This document shows, in pieces, positions 25,464 through 35,415 of a DNA stretch of 64,000 nt. Both the position numbers and the translations under genes were made by a program. This stretch comes from Pseudomonas petrae (lineage in GTDB: Bacteria > Pseudomonadota > Gammaproteobacteria > Pseudomonadales > Pseudomonadaceae), in assembly GCF_021728295.1 (NCBI RefSeq), contig NZ_JAKJXE010000001.1, forward strand, positions 62,001 through 126,000, in the 5' to 3' direction. Every line of letters starts with the position of its first letter. Position 1 is the first letter of the stretch. Under the pieces are notes generated by a model. That model worked only from the letters and a program-made list of their open reading frames with translations. It was not told the DNA's origin and did no database searches.

Positions 25464-27548
25464 TCAGGCAATGTAATGGCTCGGGTCCAGCGTGGCTGCC
25501 GCCCCCACCACTTTCACTGGCACTACGGGCGCGAATACCATGTTGTCTTCGTTCAAGACATCGAGCCAGTTACCGGCCAAAGCAATTTCAAATCTGTGGC
25601 CTTGGTTATCCGCATCTACATCCTTGAGGTAAGTACGGTCCAGCTCCCCGTTGTAGGCCATCTTTAACGTAGTCCCTGTGCCGTCACCGAATTCGGTGTA
25701 GCCCAACTGCGACACATCGATCTTGTCGCTAGGGCCTGCGAACCCAATGATAAGGTCGACAAAGCTTTTCGAGTCGGTACGGTAGCTGTCGTCGGTAGAC
25801 AGGTAGCGGAAGATATCGTCGTCTTGATGGTCATCGACCCAGTACGAGAAATCGCCTCTGTCACCGCCATTGAGTTGGTCAGCGCCCTGCCCCCCAATCA
25901 AGATATCGGACCCTGCCCCGCCGTTGATGCGGTCGTTGCCAGCCAGGCCATTAATCACTTCCGACAGGGCCGAACCGGTAATGGTATCCCCGCCCGAGGT
26001 GCCCTCGATGACAGGGCGTGCCGTCACCACATTATCGCTGTTGAGCTGACTGGCCAGGTTGCCGTCCAGCACCAGCTCAAAGCGATGTCCGGAGGCGTCC
26101 GCATCGTAACTCTTCAAGTACGTACGGGTACCTTCTGCATTCGTTTGCACAGCGAGCGTGCCATTGTGGCCATTGCCAAGACCAGTAAAACCAAGGCCGA
26201 TCAGGTCAATGCGGTCCTGGGAGGCATCGAAATCCAGAATACGGTCACTGGCCTGGCCGGTGCTCGTGCGGTAGCTGTCTGCTATGTCAGTGAAACGGAA
26301 TATATCCGCCCCGGCACCGCCGGTGAGCACGTCCTGCCCGCCATTGCCCTGCAAGACATCGTCGCCCGCAAAGCCGTTAATGAGTTCGGCGGCCTCTGTG
26401 CCTCGCAGGATGTCCTGCCCCACGTAACCGTCGATATGGACCTTGCCGTCCTGGCTGCCGAAGGTGGTATCGAGGCTGCCATCTGCATTGAGACGCGTGA
26501 TACTGAAGTCGAGGTTGTGCAGGCCCGCGACCACGATTTTGCCATCTGCCTGTACCGTGACAGCGTCCGGCGAGCTATCGCCGATAGTGACCATGCCCTT
26601 TTCGCCGAAGCTGGTGTCAAAGGAACCGTCGGCATTGAGCCGCAGTACACTCGACACAGAGCTTGCGATGTCGTGGCCTACTACGATGATTTTACCGTCC
26701 ACTTGGACGGTCACTTCAGAATCGCTTCTGAAACCCAAGGCTGTATCTAAGTAGAGTTTACCCTGATCCCCAAAGCGAATGTCCAGCTCACCGTCCGGCA
26801 TAAAGCGCTGGAGCGCGTACTTGTCAACAAAGCGGATGTCCGTAGGCGAATCGTGCGGAACCTCGACCATATAGAGCGCGCCGAGAAGAACACTGCCATC
26901 TGGCTGGACACTGGTTGAAATATCACCACTCCCAAGGTCGGATGTGGTGTTCAATGCCAGCGTCCCCTGGTCACCAAAGCCTGTGATCACAGCGCCGTCG
27001 CTACTCAGTTTAGTCACCTCAACCTGACCGGTGCCGCGAATGCTCACATACACGGTGCCATCAGCTTGGGCTTTGAGATCCATGCCGCCGTAGAGGTCTG
27101 TAGCGATCGTCTGTGCGCCGTCCTTGCCGAATGTGCTGTCGAGCGTACCGTCACTGTTGAATCGCTCTACCCGTATGCCGCCCTCCACCGAATGGGCGGC
27201 CACCACTCGCCCGTCCGGCTGAACAGCCATGATGTCGTAGTCCCACTCAAGATCTATGCTGGCCGGAACCACATCCACGCCTCCCTCGCCGAACGCGGTG
27301 TCCGGGCGACCGTTCGGGTCGAGCCGCACCACAGAGTGATCAAGCTCGTAACCATAACTTTCCTCGCCTGGCGCTCCGGGGTAACCCCAGGCAAGGTGCT
27401 GGCTATAGCCACCTACCAGGATCTGGCCATTGCTGTTCACCAATACGCTTTCTGCGTAATCCAGCTGCCCTGTGAGATCGACACTGACCGTGCCGACGCC
27501 GGTGGTGACAGTGTGAGTGAGTACTGACGTGCTGGCGTTAGTGTTCAC
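25464..27548 (-). CDS. Delta-60 repeat / RTX-type secreted protein
   Basis: The 694-residue protein has no Sec signal peptide. Its N-terminal part (about 20-370) contains delta-60 repeats, recurring units of the type FNSDGTLDSTFGKDG and LNADGSFDTSFGEKG that build a beta-propeller-like fold. Glycine/aspartate nonapeptide (RTX) calcium-binding repeats follow (GGQDVLTGGAGADIF, GGAGSDILIGGQGADQL), each set followed by a similar serralysin-type module (SYRT...TYLK..DAD..GHRFE). Such proteins usually leave through a type I secretion system using a C-terminal signal, but no transporter genes are nearby. The GTG start at 27548 has AAAGGA 7 bp upstream. The function is unknown; adhesin or exoprotein is likely. 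Confidence 0.82.
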   Translation of the reverse strand: MNTNASTSVLTHTVTTGVGTVSVDLTGQLDYAESVLVNSNGQILVGGYSQHLAWGYPGAPGEESYGYELDHSVVRLDPNGRPDTAFGEGGVDVVPASIDLEWDYDIMAVQPDGRVVAAHSVEGGIRVERFNSDGTLDSTFGKDGAQTIATDLYGGMDLKAQADGTVYVSIRGTGQVEVTKLSSDGAVITGFGDQGTLALNTTSDLGSGDISTSVQPDGSVLLGALYMVEVPHDSPTDIRFVDKYALQRFMPDGELDIRFGDQGKLYLDTALGFRSDSEVTVQVDGKIIVVGHDIASSVSSVLRLNADGSFDTSFGEKGMVTIGDSSPDAVTVQADGKIVVAGLHNLDFSITRLNADGSLDTTFGSQDGKVHIDGYVGQDILRGTEAAELINGFAGDDVLQGNGGQDVLTGGAGADIFRFTDIADSYRTSTGQASDRILDFDASQDRIDLIGLGFTGLGNGHNGTLAVQTNAEGTRTYLKSYDADASGHRFELVLDGNLASQLNSDNVVTARPVIEGTSGGDTITGSALSEVINGLAGNDRINGGAGSDILIGGQGADQLNGGDRGDFSYWVDDHQDDDIFRYLSTDDSYRTDSKSFVDLIIGFAGPSDKIDVSQLGYTEFGDGTGTTLKMAYNGELDRTYLKDVDADNQGHRFEIALAGNWLDVLNEDNMVFAPVVPVKVVGAAATLDPSHYIA

Positions 27549-27796
27549 GGGTTAATCCTTTAATGGTTCGGGTTGGATCCTCCACTGTAGTTCACCTTTT
27601 GCCGTCTGCATTGGCCAGGCCTGGCAAGGCATATAACAATCGCTGGACGGTCCATCGCCTACTACCAAAGAGGTCGAGAGCGAAGCCCTGGCGGTACTTC
27701 ATCGCTAATGGGCGTGGTATCGAGAGTGCGGAGGATTCGACCCCCTATGATGGTACTGGATAGTGCTCACCTCAGGCGGCTATCGGCCACAAGCGG

Positions 27797-28096
27797 TCAT
27801 CTAGGTTGGGCTTTATCCGGATTGATTTTGTCTCCGACGTCAAATCTACTCAACAATGCGGCGCCATCCGAAACACCAAGAATCTGATCAATTGCCGCTA
27901 TTTTCTGGGCCGCACAGTCGAGTTGGAAGTCAGCGTTGCTGTATGCAGCCTCCGCCTCATTGTGGAGCGAATAGGCCATATGGGCCGCAACACGGACGCT
28001 CATTGGAGCGCCTATATCACTGCCCAGATAATCTGCAAGCAACGTCCTGATCTCTATCAGTGCAAGCGCGAGTAGCCTGGTTTGAGCAGTCTGCAT
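27797..28096 (-). CDS. Small hypothetical protein
   Basis: This 99-residue frame has a helical, soluble composition with the stretch SVRVAAHMAYSLHNEAEAAY in its middle, a pattern that resembles small conserved hypothetical proteins of Pseudomonas. No motif allows a function to be given. It is separated from the RTX-type gene by a 248-bp gap in which nothing is seen. Confidence 0.5.
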   Translation of the reverse strand: MQTAQTRLLALALIEIRTLLADYLGSDIGAPMSVRVAAHMAYSLHNEAEAAYSNADFQLDCAAQKIAAIDQILGVSDGAALLSRFDVGDKINPDKAQPR

Positions 28097-28314
28097 AAAG
28101 GTATCTCAGGTATTACAACGGATTTGCGAACGGATTTCGCGTGGTTACATAAATTTTCAGACTGTCAAAGACCGTTATGGGTCGATAGTTGGGATTCGCG
28201 ACTGCTCTCGCCCTCAAGCGGAAACCGGTAAGCCATTGGGTACATGACAACATCTGCATCCCCCTTTTCGCAGGTATTATAAGACACACGCACTGGATGG
28301 GGCGCAGGATACGC

Positions 28315-28635
28315 ATGAGCTACGACATCATTATCTTGAAGCCGATGGAGCTTGGCACTGATGATCTGACAAACGTTGATGAAGTGCTGGAAATCGGGGA
28401 TGAAGCGTCGGTCCTCAGATCTCTGGAACAGGTGTTGCCTGGGTGTATTCACGGTGTATTCGCGAAGGATGATTCGTTCACTATTGAAGGAAGCCTTTCA
28501 GGAAAACCAGTGACCTTCCATCCATTTATCACTCAGATTCGGCACCTGTTGGTCCGACTCATCCTTCAATGTATTTCTGGCGCTATTGTCAGAACTTTGC
28601 GATTCCCTTCGGACTCACGCATTTTCGGTGTCTGA
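28315..28635 (+). CDS. Small conserved hypothetical protein, probably truncated
   Basis: The 106-residue frame starts MSYDIIILKPMELGTDDL. Its first 65 residues, up to SLSGKPVTF, have the look of a conserved Pseudomonas/enterobacterial family of small cytosolic proteins of about 120-130 residues. The C-terminal 40 residues are of different character (HLLVRLILQCISGAIV) and look out of frame or fused to unrelated sequence. The stop lies 59 bp before the inverted repeat of the IS1182-type element, so decay or rearrangement next to the insertion is likely. The ATG at 28315 is preferred over an earlier in-frame one. Function unknown. Confidence 0.5.
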   Translation: MSYDIIILKPMELGTDDLTNVDEVLEIGDEASVLRSLEQVLPGCIHGVFAKDDSFTIEGSLSGKPVTFHPFITQIRHLLVRLILQCISGAIVRTLRFPSDSRIFGV

Positions 28636-28693
28636 CAACACCCTGATCACCGCGCCCAGCGACTAGGCGTCGATACACACGAATGTCCGCATC

Positions 28694-30329
28694 GGCTGCT
28701 TTCGGCCGATTCTGTTGAAAAAGTAGATCTCCTGCTCGGCCTGCGGCAAAATCTTCTCATCGGCCAGCGGGAGAGTACGCAGCATGATGGGACAGTTATC
28801 GAGTGGGCAGGAGCGGCTGTTTTACTCGTTCAACCTTGAAGACCACATCCCTACAAATCACCTGCTGCGCAGCATTGATCGGTGTCTCGATCTGAGCGAC
28901 CTGCGCCACCATCTCGCCGATTTCTATAGCCCGATTGGGCGTCCTTCGATTGATCCTGAGTTGATGATCCGCATGCTGGTCGTGGGCTATTGCTATGGCA
29001 TTCGCTCCGAACGGCGGTTATGCGAAGAGGCTCATTTGAACCTGGCGTATCGCTGGTTCTGCCGGCTGAGCCTTGAGGATGAAGTCCCCAATCACTCGAC
29101 GTTTTCCAAGAATCGACACGGCCGTTTCCGGGACAGTGATCTGTTTCGCTGGCTGTTTAATGAGGTGCTGCGTCGCTGCATGGACGCGGGTCTGGTAAAG
29201 GGCGAAGGCTTTGCCGTGGACGCCAGCATTATCAAGGCGGACGCAAGTCGGCAACGCGGCCTGCCTGGCGATGAACAGATTAACTGGCGCGACCCGTCTC
29301 TGAGCACTCGTGCTGTCCGTGAGTACCTAGAAGCACTCGATGAAGAGGCGCTGGCTGAAGCACTTCCCAAGCGTTTATCGCTGGCTGATCCTCTATCCCG
29401 TTGGACGGCGGCCCCGGGTGGCCCAGCGTTTTTCGCTTATTCCACGAACTACCTGATTGATGTCGAGCATGGCGTGATCATGGACGTAGAGCCGACATCA
29501 GCTCATCGAACCGCCGAGGTCGAGAGCACCAAAACGATGATTGATCGAGTCGAAGAATTGTTCGACATCAAACCGGATCGCTTAATCGGCGATACCGCTT
29601 ACGGCACAGCACCGATGTTGGCCTGGATGGTGGAAGAGAAAGATATCGAGCCGCATGTGCCGGTGTGGGATAAAACAGAGCGCAAGGACGACAGCTTTTC
29701 GATCAGCGACTTCCACTGGAACAAAGACGCTGAGGAGTATCGCTGTCCTGCTGGTAAGGCATTACGTAGCGAATGGCGAGCTTTCAAGAACCTGCGCTCA
29801 CACGTGACGAAAGCCAACACCATCAACTTCCGATCCAGCCAAACCGACTGCGCGACATGTCCGATGAAAGCCAAGTGCTGCCCGAACACTGCGGTTCGTA
29901 AGATCGCCCGCAGTGTTCATGAAGCGGCTCGCGATGTGGCTCGGCGAATCGCGAAGACGCCGGAATATGTGCGCTTTCGTCACGAACGTAAGAAGGTAGA
30001 AATGTTGTTCGCCCACCTCAAGCGCATCTTGAAACTGGATCGCTTGCGTCTACGAGGGATGAGTGGCGCGACCGATGAATTCACGTTAGCGGCTGCGGTA
30101 CAGAACCTGCGCCGACTGGCCAAACTTACATCTCAAGGGCCGCCCGCCACAGGATAGCTACGCCTGTTTCAAGCAAAACCCTCAAATTAACCCGCTGACA
30201 AAGCAGCAACGGTCAACGAAGTACCGAAAAACCACTTAATAGTGGTGAATAGGTTCTTTGATGAGGCCAGGCTCAGCGTCACGTTTCCTGAAAAATCGAC
30301 TTTTTCAACAGAATCGGCCAAAAGCAGCC
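28694..30329 (+). mobile_element. Intact IS1182-family insertion sequence
   Basis: Bounded by 35-bp inverted repeats with two mismatches (28694-28728 and 30295-30329), whose inner core is GATTCTGTTGAAAAAGT. It holds a single full-length transposase gene. The outer part of the repeats (GGCTGCTTT..GGCC) may be target sequence rather than the element's own end. No clear short target duplication is seen. Confidence 0.8.
28784..30157 (+). CDS. IS1182-family transposase
   Basis: The 457-residue DDE transposase has the N-terminal domain of the IS1182 group (HLLRSIDRCLDL, GRPSIDPELMIRMLVVGYCYGIRSERRLCEE), the first catalytic Asp in GFAVDASIIKADASR, the second in LIGDTAYGTAPML and the C-terminal Glu region ERKKVEMLFAHLKRIL. 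A cysteine cluster (CATCPMKAKCCP) precedes the last region, as usual in the group. The frame is full length and uninterrupted, so the element may be active and could supply transposase for the 178-bp MITE at 25006. Confidence 0.92.
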   Translation: MMGQLSSGQERLFYSFNLEDHIPTNHLLRSIDRCLDLSDLRHHLADFYSPIGRPSIDPELMIRMLVVGYCYGIRSERRLCEEAHLNLAYRWFCRLSLEDEVPNHSTFSKNRHGRFRDSDLFRWLFNEVLRRCMDAGLVKGEGFAVDASIIKADASRQRGLPGDEQINWRDPSLSTRAVREYLEALDEEALAEALPKRLSLADPLSRWTAAPGGPAFFAYSTNYLIDVEHGVIMDVEPTSAHRTAEVESTKTMIDRVEELFDIKPDRLIGDTAYGTAPMLAWMVEEKDIEPHVPVWDKTERKDDSFSISDFHWNKDAEEYRCPAGKALRSEWRAFKNLRSHVTKANTINFRSSQTDCATCPMKAKCCPNTAVRKIARSVHEAARDVARRIAKTPEYVRFRHERKKVEMLFAHLKRILKLDRLRLRGMSGATDEFTLAAAVQNLRRLAKLTSQGPPATG

Positions 30330-30428
30330 TGTCGAGCAGCATTCTCATGTGTCACTTTTCCTGAACGAGCAATTTACTGGCAATGGCCGGCACGACAAGG
30401 CATGTTGGCCATTTCTACCATCGCTACT

Positions 30429-30779
30429 TTATTTTTTCATGGACACAATTGAGGCCTTGCTGCCCTCGAGTCGGAAGGAAAACGATACACGGTCTCCAGT
30501 CGTCAGCCCTATCAGCTGATCCTCCGTCACTGCAAAGGCCATAGTCATCGGCGGCCATTGCACTGCAGGAACAGCGCCATGTGAGATGGTCACAGTGTGT
30601 TTCGTAGAATCTATAGCCTTGATCGTCCCGTCGGCGGTGGCGACTTGAGCCTGTTTTGTTTCCTGCTGCATCTTCATACCCTCCATAGCGTCCATTTTCA
30701 TTCCCGTCATGTCCTCTGCCAGGGCCGAAAAAGACGGCATAACTAAGGAGCTAGCAACTGCAATCATGGTCAATTTCAT
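30429..30779 (-). CDS. cusF: CusF-like periplasmic copper/silver-binding chaperone
   Basis: The 116-residue protein has a Sec signal peptide (cleavage after FSALA), a Met-rich linker (MTGMKMDAMEGMKMQQ) and an OB-fold CusF domain whose metal site is seen as His67 in TISHGAVPAVQWPPMTMAF, with the Trp and two Met residues of the family. CusF hands Cu(I) or Ag(I) to the CusCBA efflux complex. It starts 11 bp after cusA and is the last gene of the leftward operon. Confidence 0.9.
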   Translation of the reverse strand: MKLTMIAVASSLVMPSFSALAEDMTGMKMDAMEGMKMQQETKQAQVATADGTIKAIDSTKHTVTISHGAVPAVQWPPMTMAFAVTEDQLIGLTTGDRVSFSFRLEGSKASIVSMKK

Positions 30780-30790
30780 ACAATTTTTCC

Positions 30791-33700
30791 CTAAGGTTTG
30801 TTGGCTTTAACTACGAGGTGGCGGCGACGCATCAGGCGATAAGCTGCCGGAATGACAAACAGGGAAAGCAAGGGTGCCGTGACCATGCCGCCTACCATGG
30901 GCGCGGCGATGCGACTCATCACTTCACTCCCGGTACCGCTGCCCAACAGAATGGGCAGCAGGCCGGCAATAATGACGGCCACGGTCATGGCCTTGGGGCG
31001 AACGCGCTGCACAGCGCCTTCACGAATCGCCGCAACCAGACCTCGCTCTGTGCTGTCGCCGAGGTCTTCACGTTCGGCCCAGGCGTTCTTCAGATAGAGC
31101 AGCATGATCACACCAAATTCGGCAGAAACCCCAGCCAGTGCGATAAAGCCGACCCCGGTGGCGACCGACAGGTTGAACCCCAATAGATAGAGGAACCATG
31201 CACCGCCCGTGAGAGCGAATGGCAGAGTGGCCATGATCAGCAAGGCCTCATCGAAACGGGCAAATGTCAGGTAGAGCAACACGAAAATGATCAGCAGCGT
31301 GGCTGGCACCACCAGCTTGAGTCGTGCGTTGGCCCGTTCCAGAAACTCGAATTGCCCTGAATAACTCAGGCTCATGCCGGGCTGCAACTTGACCTGTTCA
31401 TTGACGACCCGTCGTAGATCAGCGACTACCGAGGCAATGTCTCGCCCCCGCACATCGATGTACACCCACCCAGAGGGTCGTGCGTTCTCGCTCTTGAGCA
31501 TCGGTGGACCGTCCGTGATTTTGACCTTCGCCACTGTGCCGAGGGTGATCTGGCTTCCTAGCGGGGTATAGATCGGCAATTGCTCCAAGGCGCCGAGCGA
31601 GTCACGCCACTCCCGAGGGTAACGCACGTTGATCGGGAAACGCGCGAGCCCTTCAATGGTCTCACCGACATTTTCACCGCCGATAGCGCCGGCCACGATG
31701 GACTGCACATCGGCGATATTCAGTCCGTAGCGGGCGGCGGCTTTGCGGTCGATATCCACATCGATATAGCGGCCTCCGGTCAGTCGCTCGGCCAGAGCCG
31801 AACTGACACCGGGTACAGCCTTGGCCACTCGCTCGACCGCCTGAGTTGCGGCATCGATCTCCGTCAGGTTGGTGCCGGCAACTTTCACTCCGATGGGACT
31901 CTTGATCCCCGTGGCCAGCATGTCGATACGGTTGTGAATCGGCGGAATCCAGATATTGGTCAGCCCAGGAACCCGCACCACTCGATCCAGCTCTTCCACC
32001 AACTTTTCCTGGGTCATGCCTGGACGCCATTGCTCCTGTGGTTTGAACTGGATCGTAGTTTCGAACATTTCCAGCGGCGCCGGGTCGGTGGCGGTCTCGG
32101 CACGACCGGCTTTACCGAAGACGTGTTCGACCTCTGGAACGGTCTTGATCAGGCGGTCGGTCTGCTGCAGCAACTGCGCGGCCTTCTGCGCCGACAGCCC
32201 CGGCAGAGCCGAAGGCATATAGAGCAGATCGCCCTCGTCCAGTGGCGGAAGAAATTCACCACCCAACCGCGACATTGGCCATAGCGCACTGACATAAACC
32301 AATAGCGCCATCAGCAGCGTGATCTTTGGTCGACGCAAGACTGCGTCCAGAGCGGGCTCATAGAGCCGAATCAACCACCGGTTCAATGGGTTCTGTTGTT
32401 CACCAGGGATTCGCCCCCGAATCCAGTAGCCCATCAGCACTGGCACCAAGGTCACCGACAATCCCGCCGCTGCGGCCATGGCGTAGGTTTTGGTGAAAGC
32501 CAACGGACCGAACAACCGTCCCTCTTGCGCTTCCAGGGTAAACACCGGGATGAACGACAGGGTGATGATCAACAAACAGAAGAACAGCGCCGGGCCAACC
32601 TCTGCGGCGGCTTCGGTCATCACTTGCCAATGACGCTCACCTTTCAATTCCTCTCCAGGATTGGCCACGTGCCACGCTTCAATTTTCTTGTGGGCGTTCT
32701 CGATCATCACCACGGCGGCGTCGACCATGGCGCCGATGGCGATGGCAATCCCACCCAGGGACATGATGTTGGCGTTGATGCCTTGGTAGCGCATGACGAT
32801 GAAGGCAATCAGCACCCCAACCGGCAGCGAGATGATTGCCACCAGAGATGAGCGCAGGTGCCAGAGGAAGATCCCACACACCAACGCGACGACGATGAAC
32901 TCTTCGATTAGCTTGTGGCTGAGATTTTCCACAGCGCGGTCGATCAGCTTGCTGCGGTCGTAGGTGGTGACGATTTCCACTCCGGCCGGCAAACTGCTTT
33001 TCAGTTCGTCGAGTTTGGTCTTGACCGCCGCAATGGTCTCGCGAGCGTTCTTGCCGCTGCGCAATATCACCACGCCGCCGACAGTCTCGCCTTCGCCGTC
33101 GAGTTCACTAATGCCACGCCGCATTTCCGGTCCCAACTGAATCGTGGCGACATCGCCAAGGGTCACCGGCACACCATCCGAACCCAACTTGAGCGGGATC
33201 CTCCGAAAGTCATTGAGCGTCTTCAAGTAGCCAGAGGCACGCACGATAAACTCGGTCTCTGCCATCTCCAGCACCGCGCCACCCGTTTCCTGATTGGCCT
33301 TGCCGATAGCGTCGGTTACCTCAGCCTGAGTGATACCAAGGCTGGCCAGTTTGAGCGGATCAAGCTGTATTTGGTACTGCTTGACCATGCCACCCACGGT
33401 GGCCACTTCCGCGACGTTGGGTAGAGTCTTGAGCTCGAACTTGAGGAACCAGTCCTGCAAGGCGCGCAATTGCGCCAAGTCATGCCCCCCACTGCGGTCT
33501 ACCAGCGCGTACTGGAAAATCCAGCCCACGCCCGTGGCGTCCGGTCCCAACGCTGGCTTCGCGCTGACCGGCAACCGGCTTTGTATCTGGCTTAAATATT
33601 CCAACACCCGCGAGCGCGCCCAGTACAGGTCAGTCCCGTCTTCGAACAGCACGTAAACGAAGCTGTCGCCGAAGAAGGAATAACCACGCACGGTCTTGGC

Positions 33701-33934
33701 TCCCGGTACCGAGAGCATGGTGGTGGCCAACGGATAGGTCACCTGGTTCTCGACAATCTGCGGCGCCTGTCCCGGATAAGGAGTGCGGATAATCACCTGA
33801 ACATCCGAGAGATCCGGCAGCGCATCGATGGGCGTGCTCTGCACCGACCAAATGCCCCAAGCCGTGACAAACAGCGTCGCCAGTAGCACCAGGAATCGGT
33901 TGGCCACTGACCAACGAATCAGGGCAGCGATCAT
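30791..33934 (-). CDS. cusA: CusA/SilA-type heavy-metal efflux RND permease
   Basis: This 1047-residue inner-membrane proton-driven pump belongs to the HME-RND family. The N-terminal [17 protein letters not shown] helix, two large periplasmic loops, the proton-relay region [20 protein letters not shown] in TM4 and the second-half TM array identify it. The pump expels Cu(I)/Ag(I), taking ions through paired methionines. The ATG at 33934 overlaps cusB by four bases, and cusF follows after 11 bp. Length and motifs are complete. Confidence 0.94.
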   Translation of the reverse strand: MIAALIRWSVANRFLVLLATLFVTAWGIWSVQSTPIDALPDLSDVQVIIRTPYPGQAPQIVENQVTYPLATTMLSVPGAKTVRGYSFFGDSFVYVLFEDGTDLYWARSRVLEYLSQIQSRLPVSAKPALGPDATGVGWIFQYALVDRSGGHDLAQLRALQDWFLKFELKTLPNVAEVATVGGMVKQYQIQLDPLKLASLGITQAEVTDAIGKANQETGGAVLEMAETEFIVRASGYLKTLNDFRRIPLKLGSDGVPVTLGDVATIQLGPEMRRGISELDGEGETVGGVVILRSGKNARETIAAVKTKLDELKSSLPAGVEIVTTYDRSKLIDRAVENLSHKLIEEFIVVALVCGIFLWHLRSSLVAIISLPVGVLIAFIVMRYQGINANIMSLGGIAIAIGAMVDAAVVMIENAHKKIEAWHVANPGEELKGERHWQVMTEAAAEVGPALFFCLLIITLSFIPVFTLEAQEGRLFGPLAFTKTYAMAAAAGLSVTLVPVLMGYWIRGRIPGEQQNPLNRWLIRLYEPALDAVLRRPKITLLMALLVYVSALWPMSRLGGEFLPPLDEGDLLYMPSALPGLSAQKAAQLLQQTDRLIKTVPEVEHVFGKAGRAETATDPAPLEMFETTIQFKPQEQWRPGMTQEKLVEELDRVVRVPGLTNIWIPPIHNRIDMLATGIKSPIGVKVAGTNLTEIDAATQAVERVAKAVPGVSSALAERLTGGRYIDVDIDRKAAARYGLNIADVQSIVAGAIGGENVGETIEGLARFPINVRYPREWRDSLGALEQLPIYTPLGSQITLGTVAKVKITDGPPMLKSENARPSGWVYIDVRGRDIASVVADLRRVVNEQVKLQPGMSLSYSGQFEFLERANARLKLVVPATLLIIFVLLYLTFARFDEALLIMATLPFALTGGAWFLYLLGFNLSVATGVGFIALAGVSAEFGVIMLLYLKNAWAEREDLGDSTERGLVAAIREGAVQRVRPKAMTVAVIIAGLLPILLGSGTGSEVMSRIAAPMVGGMVTAPLLSLFVIPAAYRLMRRRHLVVKANKP

Positions 33935-35415
33935 GGCGGGCTCCCCGATTTATCCAGACGCTCAACACGCAACCCATCATCGGTCTGGCTCACCGCTACC
34001 CGGACCTTGTCGCCCGCTTTGACGCCCTGTATCAGAGCCGGGTTGGCGAGTGGAAACGTCATCGTCATGCCAGGCATTCCCAGCGTCCTGAAAGGGCCAT
34101 GGGCGAGCGTGACTTCTTTGTCGTTGATCTCAACGATCTGTCCATCCGCTTCATGAAAGTTGGAGGCTGCTGCGCTGAGTGGTGACTCTTCCTCTGAACT
34201 TGCAACGATGCCCTTAAGACTGGCCTCCGAGTCGAGCAGGAACTGGCCAGAGGTAATTACCTTCTGTCCTTCTTCCAGACCTTTCGATATCGCCGTCTTG
34301 CCATCGCTTTCCTGCCCGAGTTGCACTTCCACGGGACGGTAGCGGCCCGCGTCTTCAGCGAGCATTACCAACGCACGTCGGCCCGTGCGAATCACCGCCT
34401 CGCTCGGCACCCACAACACACTCTGCTCGCTCGAACGATTCAGGCGCACCTGCGCCGTCAAACCCGGTCTGAGGCGTCCCTCCGGATTGGGTAACTCGAC
34501 ACGTGCGCGAAGCGTGCGGCTGTCCGGATTGGTCTCAGGCAAAATCGCGCTGACCTTGCCGTTGAGTGTTGTCCCCGGGAAAGCTGGGAGACGCGCTTCG
34601 ACTGCCTGTCCCACGGTGATCGATCCGGCATCCGATTCTGGTACGGCCACCGCTAGCCAGACACTGCTCAAACCATTAACGCGTGCCAGAGTATCGCCAG
34701 TCGCCACGGTCATGCCCGCACGTACGTTCAATTCTTGCAGCACACCGGCAATAGGGCTGGTGAGTGTCAGATACGGCTGAACCTTTCCGCCACGTTCTAC
34801 CTGAGCAATCAGTGCTGCCGGCATCCCTGTGAGTCGTAGGCGCTGGCGGGCCGCAGCCAACAGGTCAGCATCCCCGTTGCGTTTCAGGGCAAGAAACTCT
34901 GTCTGGGCAGCGGCCCACTCAGGCACCAGGATATCCGCCAATGCTGCGTTGGCTTTGAGCACATCTCCGGGAGCATGGGCATAGACCCGCTCCACAAAGC
35001 CAGTGGTGCGCGCCTGAATCACAGCGACATCACGTTCGTTGAACGCCAAGACACCTGTCACATCGAGGCTGGAGTCAAAGACCCCACGGGTGACAGTCGC
35101 AAAACGCAGTCCGAGATTCTGGGTCAGACTTGGATCAATGCTGACGCTCGCACGGTCCCCTGCGCCGCTGGCGTACTGAGGGACCAGTTGCATGTCCATG
35201 AAGGGGGACTTACCCGGGTTATCGAACTTTTGCTGCGGGTACATGGGGTCGTACCAATACAATGCTTTGCGTTCGCCCGGTGAATTGAGGTTCTGCTCCG
35301 AGGCGGTACCTGGCACTCCGCTCATGCGCTGGTAAGCGAACCCGTAGCCACCGGCAACACCCAATGCCATCGAGATACCTACCAGCAATGTCCCGTTCCA
35401 TTTTTTAAGGCTCAT
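33931..35415 (-). CDS. cusB: CusB-type efflux adaptor with C-terminal CusF-like domain
   Basis: The 494-residue periplasmic adaptor joins CusA to the outer-membrane channel. An N-terminal membrane anchor is followed by a [12 protein letters not shown] heavy-metal-binding segment, the Met-containing [11 protein letters not shown], barrel-sandwich and helical hairpin domains, and a beta-barrel. The last 75 residues (from about 420; [21 protein letters not shown] and PGMTMTFPL) form an additional CusF-like domain, so the operon encodes two CusF units, one fused and one free. It overlaps cusA and cusC by four bases each. Confidence 0.93.
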   Translation of the reverse strand: MSLKKWNGTLLVGISMALGVAGGYGFAYQRMSGVPGTASEQNLNSPGERKALYWYDPMYPQQKFDNPGKSPFMDMQLVPQYASGAGDRASVSIDPSLTQNLGLRFATVTRGVFDSSLDVTGVLAFNERDVAVIQARTTGFVERVYAHAPGDVLKANAALADILVPEWAAAQTEFLALKRNGDADLLAAARQRLRLTGMPAALIAQVERGGKVQPYLTLTSPIAGVLQELNVRAGMTVATGDTLARVNGLSSVWLAVAVPESDAGSITVGQAVEARLPAFPGTTLNGKVSAILPETNPDSRTLRARVELPNPEGRLRPGLTAQVRLNRSSEQSVLWVPSEAVIRTGRRALVMLAEDAGRYRPVEVQLGQESDGKTAISKGLEEGQKVITSGQFLLDSEASLKGIVASSEEESPLSAAASNFHEADGQIVEINDKEVTLAHGPFRTLGMPGMTMTFPLANPALIQGVKAGDKVRVAVSQTDDGLRVERLDKSGSPP

